Of a stretch of 64,000 bases of DNA, positions 10,201 to 17,834 are shown piece by piece. The DNA is from Nocardia sp. XZ_19_385 (lineage in GTDB: Bacteria; Actinomycetota; Actinomycetes; Mycobacteriales; Mycobacteriaceae), in assembly GCF_015355755.1 (NCBI RefSeq), contig NZ_JACVEE010000002.1, positions 2,294,001 to 2,358,000 of the forward strand, written 5' to 3'. How positions within the stretch are numbered: the first letter of the stretch is position 1; every line of letters begins with the position of its first letter. Under the pieces are notes generated by a model. It had not been told where the DNA came from. It worked only from the letters and a program-made list of their open reading frames with translations, and searched no databases. The position numbers were made by a program, and so were the translations under genes.

Positions 10201-12888
10201 GAACTCCTCGGCGTTCCGCGCGTCGGCCGGGACGACAATTTCTTTGCCCTCGGCGGCAATTCGCTGATCGCGATTCGGTGCGTGGCCCGGCTCGGCGCGG
10301 AGCTCAGCACCCGGATCTCGGTCCGGACGGTCTTCGACGCACCTACGGTGGCCGAGCTCGCGCAGGCCGTGCGTAGCGCCGGCACGCGGCGGGGCCCGCG
10401 CCCCGGCCCACGCATCCGGCCGGCACGAATCCCGCTGTCGGCGGCGCAGCGGCGCATGTGGTTCCTCAACCGATACGACCCCGGTTCACCTATCTACAAT
10501 GTGCCTATCGCCGTGCGACTTTCGGGCCTGCTGGATCCAGAGGTCCTGCACTGCGCGATCATCGACGTGCTGGCCCGCCATGAGGCGCTACGCACCAGCT
10601 ACCCGGTCGGCCCCGACGGCGAGCCCTACCAGCACGTCCTCCCGAAACCCGCTGTCGGTATGCCGATCTCGGAGATCGACTCCGCACAGATCGGCGACCA
10701 GGTGGCCCGCGTGACCGCCACCGGCTTCGACCTGACCACCGAACTACCGGTGCGCGTCGCCCTGCTGCGGATGACGCCCCGCGAATCGGTGCTGGTGGTC
10801 GTGCTGCACCACATCACCTCCGACGGCTGGTCGCTGGCACCCATGACGCGTGACCTCATGGTCGCCTTCGCCGCCCGCCGCGCCGGCGTCGAACCGCAAT
10901 GGCCGCCGCTGCCACTGCAATACGCCGATTACGCGCTGTGGCAGCACGAATTGCTGGGCGAGGACCGCGATCCGGCGAGTGTGGCGCATCGGCAACTCGA
11001 CTACTGGCGTGCCACCCTGCACGGCATCCCCGCGGTGTCGGCGCTGCCCAGCGATCACCCACGGCCGCGGGTCCTGACCCATCGCGCGGGCCGGGTCGAA
11101 TTCGCGATCGATTCGACTGTGCGACAGCAGATTCAGCGCACCGCCCGCTGGTACGGGGCGAGCACCTTCATGGTCGCCCATGCCGCGCTCGCCGTGCTGC
11201 TGGCCCGGCTGTCCGGTGGACCGGAGGTGGCCATCGGTTCGGTGGTCGCGGGCCGCGGCGATGGCGAATTGGACGACCTGGTCGGCATGTTCGTCAACAC
11301 CCTGGTGCTGCGCAGCCGGATCGAGTCCGGCCAGAGTTTCGAAAGTGTCCTGGCGGCAATCAAGAACGTCGACCTCGATGCTTTCGGCAACGCCGACCTG
11401 CCCTTCGAACGACTGGTGGAACACCTCGCCCCGGCCCGCTCCACCGCGCACCACCCGCTGTTCCAGGTGCTGCTGGTGTTCCAGAACTTCGACCGGGAAC
11501 CGGTCAGCCTGCCCGGCATCGATATCCGTCCCCTCCCGCAGCCCACGGTGGGAGCGAAATTCGACCTCGAATGGATGCTGGCGGAGGAGGTCGACGAGCA
11601 CGGTGCACCCACCGGTATGACCGGCAGTCTCACCTTCGCGCTCGACCTGTTCGAGCCCGCGACCGCACAAACCATGGCGGACAGGTTCGTTCACCTCCTC
11701 GATATTCTCACCGCGAACCCGGCCCTGGTCGTGGACGATCTGGATGTCACCGCGCCACCCGGCACCGTCGTCTATCCCGCCCCGCCGATGCCCGTGCACC
11801 GCAACGATCTTCCGTACCGGCCACCGGTCGGCCCGGCCGAACAGGCGATCGTCGCGGCCTTCGAGGCGGTGCTCGGCGCGGACCGGATCGGCCTGGACGA
11901 CAACTTCTTCGAACTCGGCGGCACGTCCATGGTCGCCACCCGCCTGATCACCGAAATCCGTGCGCGCCTGGGCTTCCCGATGCCGATGCAATGGATGTTC
12001 GGCGATCCGACCCCCGGTGCGCTGGCGCGGCGCATGACCGAGGAACGCCCGGAGGTGGATCCGGCGTTGCGCACCGTCCTGCCGTTGCGCCCGCGCGGCA
12101 CCGGCCCGGCACTGTTCTGTGTGCACCCCGCCATCGGATTGGCCTGGGGCTATGCGGGTTTGCTGCAACATCTGGACGGCGACTACCCCGTGTACGGCAT
12201 TCAATCGCCCGGGATTCGCGGCCCCGAACCGGAACAGCCCCTGGCGGCGCGGGTCACCTACTACGCCGACGAGATCCAGCGCACCCAGCCCCACGGCCCC
12301 TACCGGCTGTTCGGCTACTCCGCGGGCGGCCCCATCGCGCACGCGCTCGCGGTGGAGCTGCAGCGGCGCGGCGAGGCGGTATCGACCCTGGTCCTGATGG
12401 ACGGCCGCGCCGACCCCGAACCCGAAAGCGCCCAGTATCTGGCGCCACCGGAGGTACTGCTGGTGGAATTCGGCGGCCTCGACCCAGCCGAAATCGGTTA
12501 CACCCCAGGCGAACCCGATGCCGCGCCGCCCACACCCGCCAGGCTGGGGCCGCTGACTGCCCGCGCCGCCGAACTACTGCGCGAATCGGCGAGCACGCTG
12601 TCCACCTTGACCGCGAAAGACCTGGAAAACCTCTACACCGACTACCGAAACCTGATCCGCCAGGCCGCCTCCTACCGTCCGGAACCCTTCGACGGCGACC
12701 TGATCTTCTTCAGCAGTAACAACGCTCACCCGGACTACACCCCGAACGTCGTCACCTGGCGCCCCTACATCACCGGCGAGATCATCGACCATCAGACCGG
12801 GTTCGAGCACCACAAAATGGCCACCCCCGCAGCCAACGCCGTCATCGGTCCGATCCTCGCGGCGCACCTGGCGGAGCCGATCAGCTGA
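7228..12888 (+). CDS. Non-ribosomal peptide synthetase, C-A-T-C-T-TE
   Basis: A 1886-aa synthetase. Approximate order: condensation domain 20-455 (IHHVALDG), adenylation domain 470-960 (FTSGSTGVPKG, NSYGPSEST, YRTGDLV, NGKLD), carrier 1 near 1010 (DNFFALGGNSL), second condensation domain 1070-1490 (LHHITSDGWS), carrier 2 near 1565 (DDNFFELGGTSM), and thioesterase 1610-1880 with GYSAGG. The second module has no adenylation domain. My hand alignment of the A-domain specificity residues to GrsA reads D-A-L-C-S-G-S-I-A, which matches no code I know. I chose ATG 7228, which follows a G-rich ribosome binding site; the longer frame from 7120 overlaps the previous gene. The first C domain at the very N-terminus suggests acylation by an external acyl or aryl carrier, or by a precursor made elsewhere. 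Confidence 0.93.
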   Translation: MTHGFSSTRGSDSGIRTEFPLGPAQLGFWYAQQLDPQVPLYEAQYIEMRGPLEVDTLLRATRRAGREIGSVLVRLVQRADGPHQVVDTRQEPLVIYRDLRAAADPEAEAMAWMRSDVAAPIDLSADRLALIAVLRVGPERVLSYSRIHHVALDGFGSVTMLYRVAEIYNAELAGVEPKPAAAADLYEVYRAEMDYRASSRFDSDAAYWAQRVAGMPERCSLVEAAAPARALAQQHRMMLSQGHTELLVAAGERFGVGTPALVMAALAAYYGRLTGLPEVVLSLPVSGRTTAMLRRSGGMLANMVPLRLDVTERRTVGEVLDAIRLEVSGALRHQRFRYEEMRAAADPDAAGGRGVVGPVVNIALFPTEVDFTGVDTDLEVLTSGPIEDLFVNFYQHGAHSPLHLDFHANPDLYDEVSLARHHQRFLRMFRSLLLAGPETPVRELNCFLDDEIRLLEGMRGDPAPPPKLLPELLNEGMRAVGKHAPAVVTPGSHRVLTYGQLDVQADRLAHTLAGFGVGPESSVLVALPRSVDGVVAFWGVARSGAAYVPVGTGNPTERIARMAAESGARLGITVSAHRAALPSDVRWILLDELDLSRALDISWQPPSPHPGHSAYIVFTSGSTGVPKGVNVTHAGLAGLVAAVRNSYRAEPGSRVLHCLNPSFDAALLELLVAYTAGATLVIAEGEVLTGSDLATVIAENAITHLCSTPAVLATLPEGALDGIQAVSTGGEACPPEVVARFAAGRMLLNSYGPSESTIAATFTEPMAVGQLSGLGNPVPGMVMLVLDRRLRPVPLGMPGELYLAGPALARGYAGRSVLTAERFAANPFGAPGDRMYRTGDLVRWHAQASTEGGAPILEYVGRTDFQVKLRGVRVEPGEVDAVLAAHPEVEAAVTVARAGAADTMVLASYVVLHHRRDSQPGNRIDVAAVREFCGRRLPAHMVPSTITVLTELPLSGNGKLDRRALPAPEVRSGRYRPPATRTERAIADTFGELLGVPRVGRDDNFFALGGNSLIAIRCVARLGAELSTRISVRTVFDAPTVAELAQAVRSAGTRRGPRPGPRIRPARIPLSAAQRRMWFLNRYDPGSPIYNVPIAVRLSGLLDPEVLHCAIIDVLARHEALRTSYPVGPDGEPYQHVLPKPAVGMPISEIDSAQIGDQVARVTATGFDLTTELPVRVALLRMTPRESVLVVVLHHITSDGWSLAPMTRDLMVAFAARRAGVEPQWPPLPLQYADYALWQHELLGEDRDPASVAHRQLDYWRATLHGIPAVSALPSDHPRPRVLTHRAGRVEFAIDSTVRQQIQRTARWYGASTFMVAHAALAVLLARLSGGPEVAIGSVVAGRGDGELDDLVGMFVNTLVLRSRIESGQSFESVLAAIKNVDLDAFGNADLPFERLVEHLAPARSTAHHPLFQVLLVFQNFDREPVSLPGIDIRPLPQPTVGAKFDLEWMLAEEVDEHGAPTGMTGSLTFALDLFEPATAQTMADRFVHLLDILTANPALVVDDLDVTAPPGTVVYPAPPMPVHRNDLPYRPPVGPAEQAIVAAFEAVLGADRIGLDDNFFELGGTSMVATRLITEIRARLGFPMPMQWMFGDPTPGALARRMTEERPEVDPALRTVLPLRPRGTGPALFCVHPAIGLAWGYAGLLQHLDGDYPVYGIQSPGIRGPEPEQPLAARVTYYADEIQRTQPHGPYRLFGYSAGGPIAHALAVELQRRGEAVSTLVLMDGRADPEPESAQYLAPPEVLLVEFGGLDPAEIGYTPGEPDAAPPTPARLGPLTARAAELLRESASTLSTLTAKDLENLYTDYRNLIRQAASYRPEPFDGDLIFFSSNNAHPDYTPNVVTWRPYITGEIIDHQTGFEHHKMATPAANAVIGPILAAHLAEPIS

Positions 12889-13165
12889 CCAGGTCGGCGT
12901 ACTCCTTGTGCTCGGCGATGTACTTCTCGACATACCAGCAGGTCGGGACGATCGAGAAGCCCTTGTCGCGCGAATCCTCGAGCGCGAACTCGACCACCTT
13001 CGCCGCCACGCCCTGGCCGCGGAACTCCGGGAAGGTCATGGTGTGGTGGAAGTCGCGGACTTTCGCGCCTTCACGCTCGGCGTAGTCGGCGTACCCGGCG
13101 AGGGTGTCGTCGATGTAGATCTCGAAACGGGTGTCGGCGACATTGTGCTCGAGCCTGGTGGTCAT
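12881..13165 (-). CDS. Small GNAT-type N-acetyltransferase (YidJ/Gcn5-related)
   Basis: A 94-aa single-domain protein of the short GNAT-like family. FEIYIDDTLAGYADYAE forms the first strands, then FHHTMTFPEFRGQGVAAKVVEFAL contains the RGQGVA acetyl-CoA pyrophosphate loop. The ending VPTCWYVEKYIAEH is characteristic of this short family. The substrate is unknown. It converges on the NRPS with an 8-bp overlap of 3' ends, so it is unlikely to be part of the NRPS pathway. Confidence 0.88.
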   Translation of the reverse strand: MTTRLEHNVADTRFEIYIDDTLAGYADYAEREGAKVRDFHHTMTFPEFRGQGVAAKVVEFALEDSRDKGFSIVPTCWYVEKYIAEHKEYADLVS

Positions 13166-13228
13166 GAGATGAGCGAACTCCTCGGGGTGGGTAAGTCCTG
13201 CGGACGGGTTTTGCTCCGTGAGTGTAGG

Positions 13229-14587
13229 TCAGAGGATGGAACCCGGATTCAGGATGCCTTGTGGGTCCAGCGCGTCCTTGATGCGACGAGTCAGGTCCAT
13301 CACATCCGGGCCGAGTTGGTTCGGCAGCCAGGCCTTCTTCAGACGGCCGACGCCGTGTTCGCCGGTGATGGTGCCGCCGAGTTCGATGGCCAGATCCATG
13401 ATCTCGCCGAACGCCTTGTGCGCCCGCGCCGTGTTGTCGGCGTCGGTGGGGTCGTGCACGATCAGCGGGTGCGTGTTGCCGTCGCCGGCGTGCGCGATCA
13501 GTGACACCAGCACGTCGTTGCGGGCGGCGATGGCGGCGATGCCGGTGATCAGGTCACCGAGCCGGGGGAGCGGTACGCCGACATCCTCGAGCAGCAGCGG
13601 GCCGATCTTCTCCACCGCCGGGATGGCGAAACGCCGTGCGGCGGTGAAGGCTTCCCCTTCCTCGGCGTCATCGGTGCGGAAAACCTCGGTGGCTCCGGCC
13701 TTTTCGCAGGCCTCGAGCATGATCTGGGCTTCCCGGGCGGCGAACTCGCCGGGGGCGTCGGAACGGGCCACCAGCAGCCCGGCGGCATTGCGGTCCAAGC
13801 CCATTCGCATCTCGTCCTCGACCGCGTTGATCGCGACCGAGTCCATGAATTCGAGCATGGACGGGCGCAGCGTGCCGGTGATCGCGAGAATCGCCTCGGT
13901 GGCCGCGGTCAGCGTCGCGAAGCTCGCGACAACGGTGCTCTGCGGCGGTTGCGCGGGCAGCAGGCGCAGCGTCAGCTCGGTGATGATGCCGAGCGTGCCC
14001 TCGCTGCCGACGAAAAGTTTGGTCAGTGACAGCCCCGCCGAATCCTTCAGCCGCGGACCGCCGAGTCGCACCACCTTGCCGTCGGCCAGAACGACTTCCA
14101 TGCCGAGCACGTAGTCGGTGGTCACGCCGTACTTCACACAGCACAGGCCGCCAGCGTTGGTGGCGGCGTTGCCGCCGATGGAGCAGAACTCCAACGACGA
14201 CGGGTCCGGCGGATACCACAGCCCGTGCTCGGCGACCGCCCGCTTCACCTCGGCGTTGAACAGGCCCGGCTGCACCACCGCGGTCCGGGTGACCGGGTCG
14301 ACGGTGATGTCGCGCATCCGCTCGGTGGACAGCACGATCCCGCCGTTCAGCGCGGTCGACCCGCCCGAGAGCCCCGAGCCCGCACCGCGCGGCACCACCG
14401 GAACCCCGTGCTCGCTCGCCCACCGCAGTGTGGCGACCACATCCTCGGTCGTGCGCGCCCGCACCACCGCCAGCGCTGTGCCGGCCTCCGGATCCAGCGC
14501 CCGGTCCTGCCGGTAGGACGCGAGCAGATCCGGGTCGGTGAGCACGGTGCCGTCGGGGAGCCGGTCGATCAGGTCATGCAGGTCCAC
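13229..14587 (-). CDS. FAD-binding oxidase, glycolate/D-lactate dehydrogenase type (GlcD-like)
   Basis: A 452-aa FAD_binding_4 / FAD-oxidase_C protein that would oxidise a D-2-hydroxy acid such as D-lactate or glycolate. The PP-loop region VPRGAGSGLSGGS, PDPSSLEFCSIGGNAATNAGG and LFVGSEGTLGIITELTLRLLP bind FAD. HAGDGNTHPLIVHDP and the terminal ITGEHGVGRLKK are C-domain signatures, and the protein ends DPQGILNPGSIL as usual. The frame is open 68 codons further upstream, but GTG 14587 (VDLHDLIDRLPDG) starts where the family does. A TAGCGT box 8 bp before it suggests a leaderless message. No glcE/glcF partners are adjacent. Confidence 0.92.
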   Translation of the reverse strand: MDLHDLIDRLPDGTVLTDPDLLASYRQDRALDPEAGTALAVVRARTTEDVVATLRWASEHGVPVVPRGAGSGLSGGSTALNGGIVLSTERMRDITVDPVTRTAVVQPGLFNAEVKRAVAEHGLWYPPDPSSLEFCSIGGNAATNAGGLCCVKYGVTTDYVLGMEVVLADGKVVRLGGPRLKDSAGLSLTKLFVGSEGTLGIITELTLRLLPAQPPQSTVVASFATLTAATEAILAITGTLRPSMLEFMDSVAINAVEDEMRMGLDRNAAGLLVARSDAPGEFAAREAQIMLEACEKAGATEVFRTDDAEEGEAFTAARRFAIPAVEKIGPLLLEDVGVPLPRLGDLITGIAAIAARNDVLVSLIAHAGDGNTHPLIVHDPTDADNTARAHKAFGEIMDLAIELGGTITGEHGVGRLKKAWLPNQLGPDVMDLTRRIKDALDPQGILNPGSIL

Positions 14588-14795
14588 GGGGTAAACGCTA
14601 GTCGCTCGCGGGGACGGTCGAATTGTGGGCTTACCGGAAATCGCCGACCCGGTTACGGTGGTGCCGGGATGTGCTGTGCGAGTGGCCCGGTGGAGCGCCG
14701 GAAACCGCGACGTCGGAATTCCCGGTTCAGGGTCGGGGGACCGCTGAGAGATCGAGTGGCGCGCGCGTGCGCCGCGACCGGGAGGGATCACCGTG

Positions 14796-15107
14796 ATGCA
14801 GGCCGAATCGCCGAACTACCGCGAGTCGGTGGCCGCGCTCTTCGCCGACGAGTTCGCCGAGGGCAGCGTCGACGTCTCGGCGTTGCGGCGCATCCACGCG
14901 GGGGAATTCGGGGAGTGGCTCACCGCGCTCGACCGGTCCGGATTGTTCGGCAAGGACGCGCTCACGACCATCGGCGACCAGTGGCGCGGTGACCCGCGGC
15001 TGCTGCTGGACGCGCTGCTCAGCGATTCCGACGATGTGACCCGGCGGCGCTGGCTGATGGCATGGTCGGCGCTGGACCGCCCGGAGCCGCTGGGCCAGAT
15101 CGGCTGA
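14796..15107 (+). CDS. Hypothetical protein, about 100 aa
   Basis: I do not recognise this protein. It is a soluble, acidic, mostly helical product of 103 aa (MQAESPNYRESVAALFADEF at the start), with RRRWLMAWSALDRPEPLG near the end. ATG 14796 follows GGAGGG at a good distance; a GTG one codon earlier is also possible. The codon pattern is that of a real gene. It precedes a GtrA gene on the same strand by 56 bp, with no evident functional link. Confidence 0.7.
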   Translation: MQAESPNYRESVAALFADEFAEGSVDVSALRRIHAGEFGEWLTALDRSGLFGKDALTTIGDQWRGDPRLLLDALLSDSDDVTRRRWLMAWSALDRPEPLGQIG

Positions 15108-15163
15108 GCCCGGGTTTGCTCGCTGCTCACCTTCTCGTCATCTCACGCTGGCAGCGTGGACCT

Positions 15164-15631
15164 GTGCTCGAGACGGCTTCCACCGACACCCTCGCGGACC
15201 GGTTCACCCGGGCCTGCGCGGCGGCCGTCGCCCGGCTGCCGTGGGGCCTGAATCGTTTTGTCGCCCCGACCTTCCTGGGCTTCGCGCTGATCAACAGCTT
15301 CACCTTCGCGGTCGATCTGGCCCTGCTCACGCTGTGCCGCAGCGGGCTCGGCCTGCCGCTGTGGTTGTCGATCACCGTGGGATATCTGTGCGCGTTCGGC
15401 CTGGCGTTCGTGCTGAACCGGACGTTCAACTTCCACTCGCACGCCCCGGTCGGCAAGCAGGCCGCGGTCTACGTCGTGGTCGTGATCATCAACTACCTGG
15501 CCTTCATCCTCGGCGTCGGTACCGGCCTGACGGCCCTCGGCCTGGACTATCGCCTGTCCCGGCTGCTGGCGGGCGCTTGTGAGGCGGTCTACATGTACTC
15601 GGCGCTGCGCTGGGTTGTGTTCCGCCGCTAG
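15164..15631 (+). CDS. GtrA-family membrane protein (second copy)
   Basis: A 155-aa protein with four hydrophobic segments and the GtrA pattern: a FLGFALINSFTFAVDLALL first segment, then AFGLAFVLNRTFNFHS, then RLLAGACEAVYMYSALRWVVFRR. It is only distantly similar to the copy at 1752-2300 and lacks that protein's acidic tail. I start at GTG 15164; the open frame upstream has no ribosome binding site. GtrA proteins are associated with lipid-linked sugar transfer in the envelope. It overlaps the peptidase E gene tail to tail by 4 bp. Confidence 0.88.
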   Translation: MLETASTDTLADRFTRACAAAVARLPWGLNRFVAPTFLGFALINSFTFAVDLALLTLCRSGLGLPLWLSITVGYLCAFGLAFVLNRTFNFHSHAPVGKQAAVYVVVVIINYLAFILGVGTGLTALGLDYRLSRLLAGACEAVYMYSALRWVVFRR

Positions 15632-16266
15632 GGAAGTACTTCCAGACGGTCCCCGTCGACGACGACCACACCGTCATCGGTGAGGGGCCAGTGCGGGATC
15701 CCGGCGGCCCGGTAGTCGGCGACGAGCCGATTGCCGAAGTCGGCGGGATCGAGGTCCGAACCCACGTGCGGGACGATTCGGTGGTCGACCAAACCCAGTC
15801 CATCCCAGCGTGTTTCGATCCCGCAGGCGCTTTGCACCTCGGCCGGGTCGTCACTGGATTCCAGTCCGTGCAGATCCGGCGTCAGCAGGCAGGCGCCCGC
15901 GCTGTACCCCGAGTAGACCAGCGCGTCCTCGGCCAGCAGCCGGGGCAGCACGACATCGGCTCCGCTGCGGGCGAATTGGGCACGCAACACGAAGGTGTTC
16001 CCGCCGCGCACCCACAGCAGCGGAAACTCCCGCAGTGCCCGCTCCAGTTCCGTTGGCTGCGCGAGGAAGTCGCGCAGATCCAGCACCTCCGGCGTGTATC
16101 CGAGCTTGCGCAGCGGCACGAAATCGCTGGTGACCGCCGACTCCCAGGCATCCGGCCAGGCGTCACAGGCGTTGGGGATCACCGCGACCCGTCCGGGCTC
16201 GCCCACTAACGCGGCGAGCCGGTCGGCGTGCGCCCCGAATCGATAGCTGGCCAGGAACAGCCGCAT
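15628..16266 (-). CDS. Peptidase E (family S51 serine peptidase)
   Basis: A 212-aa cytoplasmic S51 peptidase. LLWVRGGNTFVLRAQF and LVYSGYSAGACLL contain the family signature with the nucleophilic Ser in GYSAGA; the His in GLVDHRIVPHVGSD completes the active site. Members hydrolyse Asp-Xaa dipeptides or related small substrates such as cyanophycin dipeptides. It is the last gene of a minus-strand operon; its ATG overlaps the stop of the gene upstream by one base. No signal peptide is present. Confidence 0.88.
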   Translation of the reverse strand: MRLFLASYRFGAHADRLAALVGEPGRVAVIPNACDAWPDAWESAVTSDFVPLRKLGYTPEVLDLRDFLAQPTELERALREFPLLWVRGGNTFVLRAQFARSGADVVLPRLLAEDALVYSGYSAGACLLTPDLHGLESSDDPAEVQSACGIETRWDGLGLVDHRIVPHVGSDLDPADFGNRLVADYRAAGIPHWPLTDDGVVVVDGDRLEVLP

Positions 16267-17096
16267 CAGAGGGTGAAGGCCAGACTGCGGACCAGCCTGT
16301 TCCCGAGCTCCTCGTCGCCACTGATCTCGATCTCGTCCAGGTGTTCGTCAGCGGTGGCCCGGCCGCCACCCAGACGCACGAAAAGTCTGGAGTCCAAACG
16401 GATCTGCACCGTGGGGGGCTCGTCGAAGGCGTCCACGTAGCCGGCTCGCCCGGCGACCTGAATGCGCAGGGGCCGGGCATGCGGGCCGGTCAGTTCGAAC
16501 AAGATCCGGGAACCTTCCGGGGCTTTGCCGAGTTTGCCGACCGCGCGCGGCACGGAGACAAGGAATTCTTCGAATGCCACCGCACCCCGCTTGCCGCCCT
16601 CCTCGACGCTGACGCCGAGCGCGTCGGCCAGGTCGAGTTCGTGCATCCAGCAGTCGAATAACCGCACTCGCATGAACCGCCCGTAGGGCACCTGCCCGAT
16701 CGGTGACTGCGTCGGCACGGTCCAGGCCTCGGTGCTCATCTCCGACAACGCTTTCCGCCGCCGGTCGGTCACCTCGTCATAGAGTTCGAACAACCGAGCG
16801 CCGGACAGCGGCCGCAGCCGATCGATCCAGATCTCGTTGAGCACCGCGATCTCGTTGCGCACATGCGGCAGCGTCCGTACATCGGTCTTGGGCCGCATCG
16901 GATCATGCTGCGGCGGTTGCTCCCCGAGCAGCCAGGATTCGGTGCCGGCTACATGCGCGACCACGTCGAACACCGTCCAGCCGGGCAGCGGCGACGGTGT
17001 GCGCCAGCGGTCTTCGGGCAGATCGGTGACCAGCGCGGCGATGGCGTCCCACTGCTGCGACAGCAGTGTGGTCAGCTCGGCTCGATCCAGCGTCAT
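16266..17096 (-). CDS. Mycothiol-dependent maleylpyruvate isomerase-family (DinB-like) protein
   Basis: A 276-aa protein whose N-terminal half is the MDMPI_N / DinB four-helix domain: LPEDRWRTPSPLPGWTVFDV followed by VAHVAGTESWLL, with the metal-binding His set. The C-terminal half has an MDMPI_C-like fold ending near the FVRLGGGRATADE segment. Members are thought to use mycothiol, the actinobacterial thiol, so this gene supports the taxonomic call. The substrate is unknown. Its start overlaps the HIT gene stop as ATGA and its stop overlaps the peptidase start, so the three are one operon. Confidence 0.85.
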   Translation of the reverse strand: MTLDRAELTTLLSQQWDAIAALVTDLPEDRWRTPSPLPGWTVFDVVAHVAGTESWLLGEQPPQHDPMRPKTDVRTLPHVRNEIAVLNEIWIDRLRPLSGARLFELYDEVTDRRRKALSEMSTEAWTVPTQSPIGQVPYGRFMRVRLFDCWMHELDLADALGVSVEEGGKRGAVAFEEFLVSVPRAVGKLGKAPEGSRILFELTGPHARPLRIQVAGRAGYVDAFDEPPTVQIRLDSRLFVRLGGGRATADEHLDEIEISGDEELGNRLVRSLAFTL

Positions 17097-17566
17097 GCCT
17101 GGGTCCCTTCCACGGGGTCGGTGTCTTCGGTTGCCAGCGCGGCGATTCCGGTGCGGATCGCGGCGGCGGTCCCCTCCGGATCATGCGGGCGGCGCAGCAG
17201 CAACCCCTTGGCGAAACTCAGTTTGTCGCCGTTGCGGCGGGGGATGACATGCAGGTGCACGTGCGCGACGGTCTGAAAGGCGGCCTTGCCATCGTTCATC
17301 ACCAGATTCGCGCCGTTGGCGGCGAGGGTACTGCGGCGCATGGCCAGCGCCAGCCGGTGTCCGGCGCGGAAGATGCGCGCCCCGGTTTCGGCGTCGAGGT
17401 CTTCGAGTTCGGCGGCGTGCGCCTTGGGAATGATCAGTGTGTGACCGCGGGCGATGGGCCGAATGTCGAGAAACGCACACAGGGTGTCGTCCTCGTAGAC
17501 CTTTGTCGCCGGCGCGGTACCCGCCACGATGCGGCAGAAGACGCAATCCTTCACGAGCCAGACCAT
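17093..17566 (-). CDS. HIT-family nucleotide hydrolase
   Basis: A 157-aa histidine triad protein that would hydrolyse AMP-linked or dinucleoside substrates. CVFCRIVAG at the start, FLDIRPIARGHTLIIPKAH in the middle and the triad HVHLHVIP with the nucleophilic second His are diagnostic. The N-terminal CxxC motif is seen in the Zn-binding branch. I start at ATG 17566 (MVWLVKDC); the frame is open ten codons further and a GTG four codons downstream is also possible. It is the first gene of a three-gene operon. Confidence 0.92.
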   Translation of the reverse strand: MVWLVKDCVFCRIVAGTAPATKVYEDDTLCAFLDIRPIARGHTLIIPKAHAAELEDLDAETGARIFRAGHRLALAMRRSTLAANGANLVMNDGKAAFQTVAHVHLHVIPRRNGDKLSFAKGLLLRRPHDPEGTAAAIRTGIAALATEDTDPVEGTQA

Positions 17567-17731
17567 ACGGCGTACGACGGGAACTCGACAGTCCACGGCA
17601 TGATGCGCGTCACGCTGGGCAGTCCTGACCTGGTGAACCGCCCATTCAGCGGATTTCGGACACTGCTTGTGATGGGCATCTCAACTACCCTCACTGCAAC
17701 CCGGGTACAGTTGCGAGGATTTGGGCGAACT

Positions 17732-17743
17732 TACTCACAAGTA
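17732..17743. promoter_or_regulatory. Palindrome upstream of pntAa
   Basis: TACT-CACA-AGTA is a 4-4-4 inverted repeat, 91 bp before the pntAa start. It may be a regulator site for the transhydrogenase promoter. It is short, so chance is possible. Confidence 0.3.
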
Positions 17744-17834
17744 GCATCGTCCAGCCCTCGTTTGGCGGCGTAGTTGCCCACCAGCAACTCGTCGTAGGTA
17801 ACGCTGAGCCAGTTCGAGTAAGGAAGTCTGACAA

